Shown piece by piece: positions 61,555 to 64,000 of a DNA stretch of 64,000 nt. The notes beneath the pieces are model-generated. The model was not told the DNA's origin, made no database searches, and saw only the letters and a program-made list of their open reading frames with translations. This DNA is from Leifsonia williamsii. Its GTDB lineage: Bacteria; Actinomycetota; Actinomycetes; Actinomycetales; Microbacteriaceae. The stretch spans positions 3,472,001-3,536,000 of the forward strand of contig NZ_JAROCF010000001.1 of the NCBI RefSeq assembly GCF_030433685.1, read 5' to 3'. The stretch's first letter is position 1; each line of letters begins with the position of its first letter. A program made the position numbers and the translations under genes.

Positions 61555-62805
61555 TCACGGATACCCGATGAACCAGAGCAGGATCAGCGCCACCGGCTGG
61601 AGCACGATCCCGACCACGAGGACGATGGTGCGGGCGCGCGGCGAGTGCGTCAACCCGCGTGCGCCAGCCAGCGGTGCCAGCGGGATGAGCAGCCGGAACA
61701 GGCTCTGCTGCGGCAGGAAGACCGCGAAGAGGTAGAGCGCGTAGCTGGCGGCGTAGGCGATGATCTCGGTGCCGAGCGCCTTCACGGTCGGTCGGCGCAG
61801 CAGCCAGATGTAACCGAGGATCGCCGCGATGACCAGCATCGCACCGGCGAAGCTGGCGTAGCGCCAGGTGAACAGGAACCACGGGGTGAGCGGCACGAAC
61901 GCCACCCGCCCGATGAAACCGGTCCACCAGGACAGCTCGGTCTCCACGTAGGCGCCCGGCGAGCCGGTGACCGCCTGGGCGATGAAGGGCCACGCCAGGC
62001 CCGCCGCCGCCGTCACGACTCCTGCGATGATCATCGACAGCCGCTCGGAGCGGCGGAAGACCTCCCCGCCGCGGCGCGCGCGGACGATGCGCACCAGGAA
62101 GACGATGCCGAGTGCGAGCGGGATGGCCAGCTCCCCCGGCTTGGTGAACGCCGCAGCGACACCGAACGGGATGATCGCGGCATAGCGCCTGGTGATCATC
62201 GCGAGCAGCGCCGCGAACATCAGCAGGAAGAACAGGCTCTCGGCATACGCCAGCTGCAGCACGAACGACAGGGGCCCGAAGCAGAAGAACGCGGTCGCCC
62301 ACAGCCCGCTCAGGCCCCCGGCCCTGACCGCGACCACGCGGTACAGCACCAGTGCGGCGCCCGCGCCCGCGAGCACGGCGAGCGTGACGGCGGCCACCGG
62401 GAACGGGAGGCCCGTCACCGTCATCAGCGCGCGCACGAGCAGCGGGTAGAGCGGGAGGAACGCCCAGGGGTTCTGCTCGACGTTGCCCGCGCCGTCGGTC
62501 GGCAGGTCGGCCGGATAGCCGACCTGCGCGATCCGGCTGTAGTACCAGCCGTCCCAGATACTCGAGAACCCGAAGAATCCGGGCGACGAGCGCTCGTCCG
62601 CCGACTCCCAGCCCCCGATCGTCGAGGCCACGTAGAGCGAGAGCATCAGCATCGTCGTGAGCACGCGCGACGCCACGTAGACGCCCAGGATCGCGACCCA
62701 CCACGGGACGTCGCGACCCAGCAGGCGCAGGTGCGATATCCCCGTCGCCGGAGGGGTGGGCAGGGTCGGCGCGCCGGGGGCCGCTCTCGTGGAACCAGCA
62801 GTCAT
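61555..62805 (-). CDS. PIG-V type mannosyltransferase-like membrane protein
   Basis: A 416-residue multi-pass membrane glycosyltransferase (GT-C fold). About 10 helices and the early loop signature SIWDGWYYSRIAQVGYPAD resemble PIG-V mannosyltransferases, followed by NPWAFLPLYPLLVRAL and AYAESLFFLLMF. It would use a polyprenyl-linked sugar to modify a glycolipid or glycoprotein. ATG 62805. It follows the ABC permease genes on the same strand after 29 bp; a link to them is unclear. Confidence 0.82.
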   Translation of the reverse strand: MTAGSTRAAPGAPTLPTPPATGISHLRLLGRDVPWWVAILGVYVASRVLTTMLMLSLYVASTIGGWESADERSSPGFFGFSSIWDGWYYSRIAQVGYPADLPTDGAGNVEQNPWAFLPLYPLLVRALMTVTGLPFPVAAVTLAVLAGAGAALVLYRVVAVRAGGLSGLWATAFFCFGPLSFVLQLAYAESLFFLLMFAALLAMITRRYAAIIPFGVAAAFTKPGELAIPLALGIVFLVRIVRARRGGEVFRRSERLSMIIAGVVTAAAGLAWPFIAQAVTGSPGAYVETELSWWTGFIGRVAFVPLTPWFLFTWRYASFAGAMLVIAAILGYIWLLRRPTVKALGTEIIAYAASYALYLFAVFLPQQSLFRLLIPLAPLAGARGLTHSPRARTIVLVVGIVLQPVALILLWFIGYP

Positions 62806-62834
62806 CTCGTCTGTGGATGGTACCCCGGCAGCCG

Positions 62835-63734
62835 CTACTTGACGCTCCCCGCCGTGAGACCTCCGACCAACCGCTTCTCGATCAGCATGAACAGCACGAC
62901 CACCGGGATGACCGCGACGACCGACACGGCGAAGACGTACTGCCACGCCGCGTCGTACTGGCCCACGAACTTGGTCAGCGCCACCGAGAGCGGCTGGTTG
63001 GCATCCGTCGACAGGATCACCAGGCTGGCCGCGAACTCGTTCCAGGAGGCGACGAACGTGTAGATGATGGCCGTCACGATGCCGGGCCAGACCAGGGGTA
63101 GCTGCACGCGGAACAGCACCGCCCACTTGCCGGCGCCGTCGAGCTGGGCCGCCTCATCCACCTCCTTCGGAACGCCGGCGAAGAAGGTGTGCATGATCCA
63201 GACGGCGAACGCCAGGTTGAAGGCGGCGTTGATCAGGATCATGGCCAGCCAGGTGTCGTTGATGCCGAGGGCCACCATCTCCTTGAACAGGCCGGTGGCG
63301 AGCACGGTCGGCTGCAGCATCTGCGTGACCACGACGAGGAAGAGGAACACGCCGCGCCCCGGGAAGCGGAACCGGGCCGTGTAATACGCGGCCGGCACGC
63401 ACACCACGAGGACCAGCGCGGTCGCGCACACCGCGATCACGATGGTGGAGATGAGGTTCAGCGGCAGCGGCGTCTCGGGCGTCGACCACATCGTGAGGTA
63501 GTTCTCGGGGTGCCACTCGGTCGGCAGGTACGTGGGCGGCACGGCGAGGATGTTGTCGCGGCTCTTGAACGAGCCGATCAGCATGATCAGGTACGGCGCG
63601 ACGAACACCACGGCGATGACGAGGCCGGCGAGCATGCGGCCGGCGATGCGCCAGCTGAAGCCGGATTCGCGCGAACGGCGGCGCCTCGGTGCGGGCTGCA
63701 CCGGGGCGACGAGGGAAGGGGCCGGCGCGGTCAC
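62835..63734 (-). CDS. sugar ABC transporter permease (MalG family)
   Basis: A 299-residue inner-membrane permease of the carbohydrate (CUT1) class with six helices and an EAA loop VDEAAQLDGAGKWAVLFRVQLPLVWPG. N-terminal cytoplasmic segment RRRRSRESGFSW and a SLVAPVQP lead. It overlaps the upstream permease gene by 4 nt. The substrate cannot be told because the binding protein lies beyond the window. Confidence 0.92.
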   Translation of the reverse strand: MTAPAPSLVAPVQPAPRRRRSRESGFSWRIAGRMLAGLVIAVVFVAPYLIMLIGSFKSRDNILAVPPTYLPTEWHPENYLTMWSTPETPLPLNLISTIVIAVCATALVLVVCVPAAYYTARFRFPGRGVFLFLVVVTQMLQPTVLATGLFKEMVALGINDTWLAMILINAAFNLAFAVWIMHTFFAGVPKEVDEAAQLDGAGKWAVLFRVQLPLVWPGIVTAIIYTFVASWNEFAASLVILSTDANQPLSVALTKFVGQYDAAWQYVFAVSVVAVIPVVVLFMLIEKRLVGGLTAGSVK

Positions 63735-64000
63735 GAGACCTCCTTCATCGGCTTGACGATCCAGAGGTAGAGCGCGACGACCACCAGCACGATCAGGAAG
63801 TTGATCACGCTGAGCGCGCTGGAGAGATCGATGCGCTGCTCGTTCTGCAGCAGCTTGAAGACGTACGTCGTCGTCGTGTCGGCCTTGTAGCCCGGGATCG
63901 AGCCCGTCATCAGCTTGAGGATCGGGAGCGAGTTGAAGACGTTGATGATGTTGATCAGGCTGGCCAGCGCGATGGCGGGTCGCAGGTTCGGCAGCGTCAC
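63731..64000 (-). CDS. sugar ABC transporter permease, MalF type (partial, C-terminus)
   Basis: The last 89 residues of a second CUT1 permease running off the right edge: LPNLRPAIALASLINIINVFNSLPI and ATTTYVFKLLQNEQRIDLSSALSV, then a last helix and a VKPMKEVS end. The 5' part lies beyond base 64000. It pairs with the MalG-like gene (4-nt overlap). Confidence 0.85.
   Translation of the reverse strand: MTLPNLRPAIALASLINIINVFNSLPILKLMTGSIPGYKADTTTTYVFKLLQNEQRIDLSSALSVINFLIVLVVVALYLWIVKPMKEVS

Overview
The window is a high-GC actinobacterial chromosome segment, most likely from the family Microbacteriaceae (Leifsonia-like). This rests on the very high G+C with GTG starts, a CarD regulator, a mycothiol synthase (MshD), SenX3-RegX3, a GlnR-type orphan regulator, an IspD-IspF fusion, a SigK/RskA pair and a LAXTG (sortase-E type) surface protein. 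No phage, plasmid, complete insertion sequence or CRISPR array is visible. The assignment is inferred from gene content only.

Left part (1-15000): cysS (cut by the window edge), ispDF and carD on the minus strand; a lipoprotein; the phosphate two-component system senX3-regX3 divergent from phoU across a probable PHO box; gpmA with a 2H phosphoesterase; a methyltransferase-like protein; a three-gene iron-siderophore ABC transporter under a near-consensus DtxR/IdeR box; then a YgfZ-like protein, a nitrobindin-like protein and two small membrane proteins.

Middle part (15000-42500): a GlnR-like regulator overlapping mshD, then ppk, a Nudix/histidine-phosphatase fusion and the pstSCAB operon with a second PHO box, so the window is rich in phosphate genes. 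Next come rskA-sigK, tRNA-Lys, an unknown gene, a DUF6226-like gene and a 560-bp graveyard holding pieces of yoeB and rtcB. After that are a ClC transporter, a DUF4232 lipoprotein, a cation/proton antiporter, a divergent TetR/SDR pair with a 49-bp perfect-arm operator, a galactose locus (deoR, galM, galT, galK), an MBL-fold hydrolase, a gamma-carbonic-anhydrase-like protein, the one-carbon group glyA-folD-ybaK headed by a ZTP riboswitch, and a GH20 hexosaminidase.

Right part (42500-61500): an exopolysaccharide/cell-surface locus. A tightly overlapping minus-strand operon runs from a helical-repeat protein through a DUF4012 protein, a LAXTG protein, a low-molecular-weight tyrosine phosphatase, a polyprenyl-P glycosylphosphotransferase, a WecG-GT4 fusion and an OafA-type acyltransferase to a Wzy-like polymerase. 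Facing it are a Wzz/BY-kinase with a long disordered tail and an NTP_transf_5-like nucleotidyltransferase, next to a PqqD-like protein and UDP-glucose dehydrogenase. A large LuxR/MalT-type ATPase regulator is divergent from the operon. The window ends in a PIG-V type mannosyltransferase and a sugar ABC permease pair.

A 69-75 bp near-perfect palindrome occurs at the 3' ends of both phoU and pstB, with a shorter relative between folD and glyA; it acts in convergent junctions like a dispersed terminator-type repeat.
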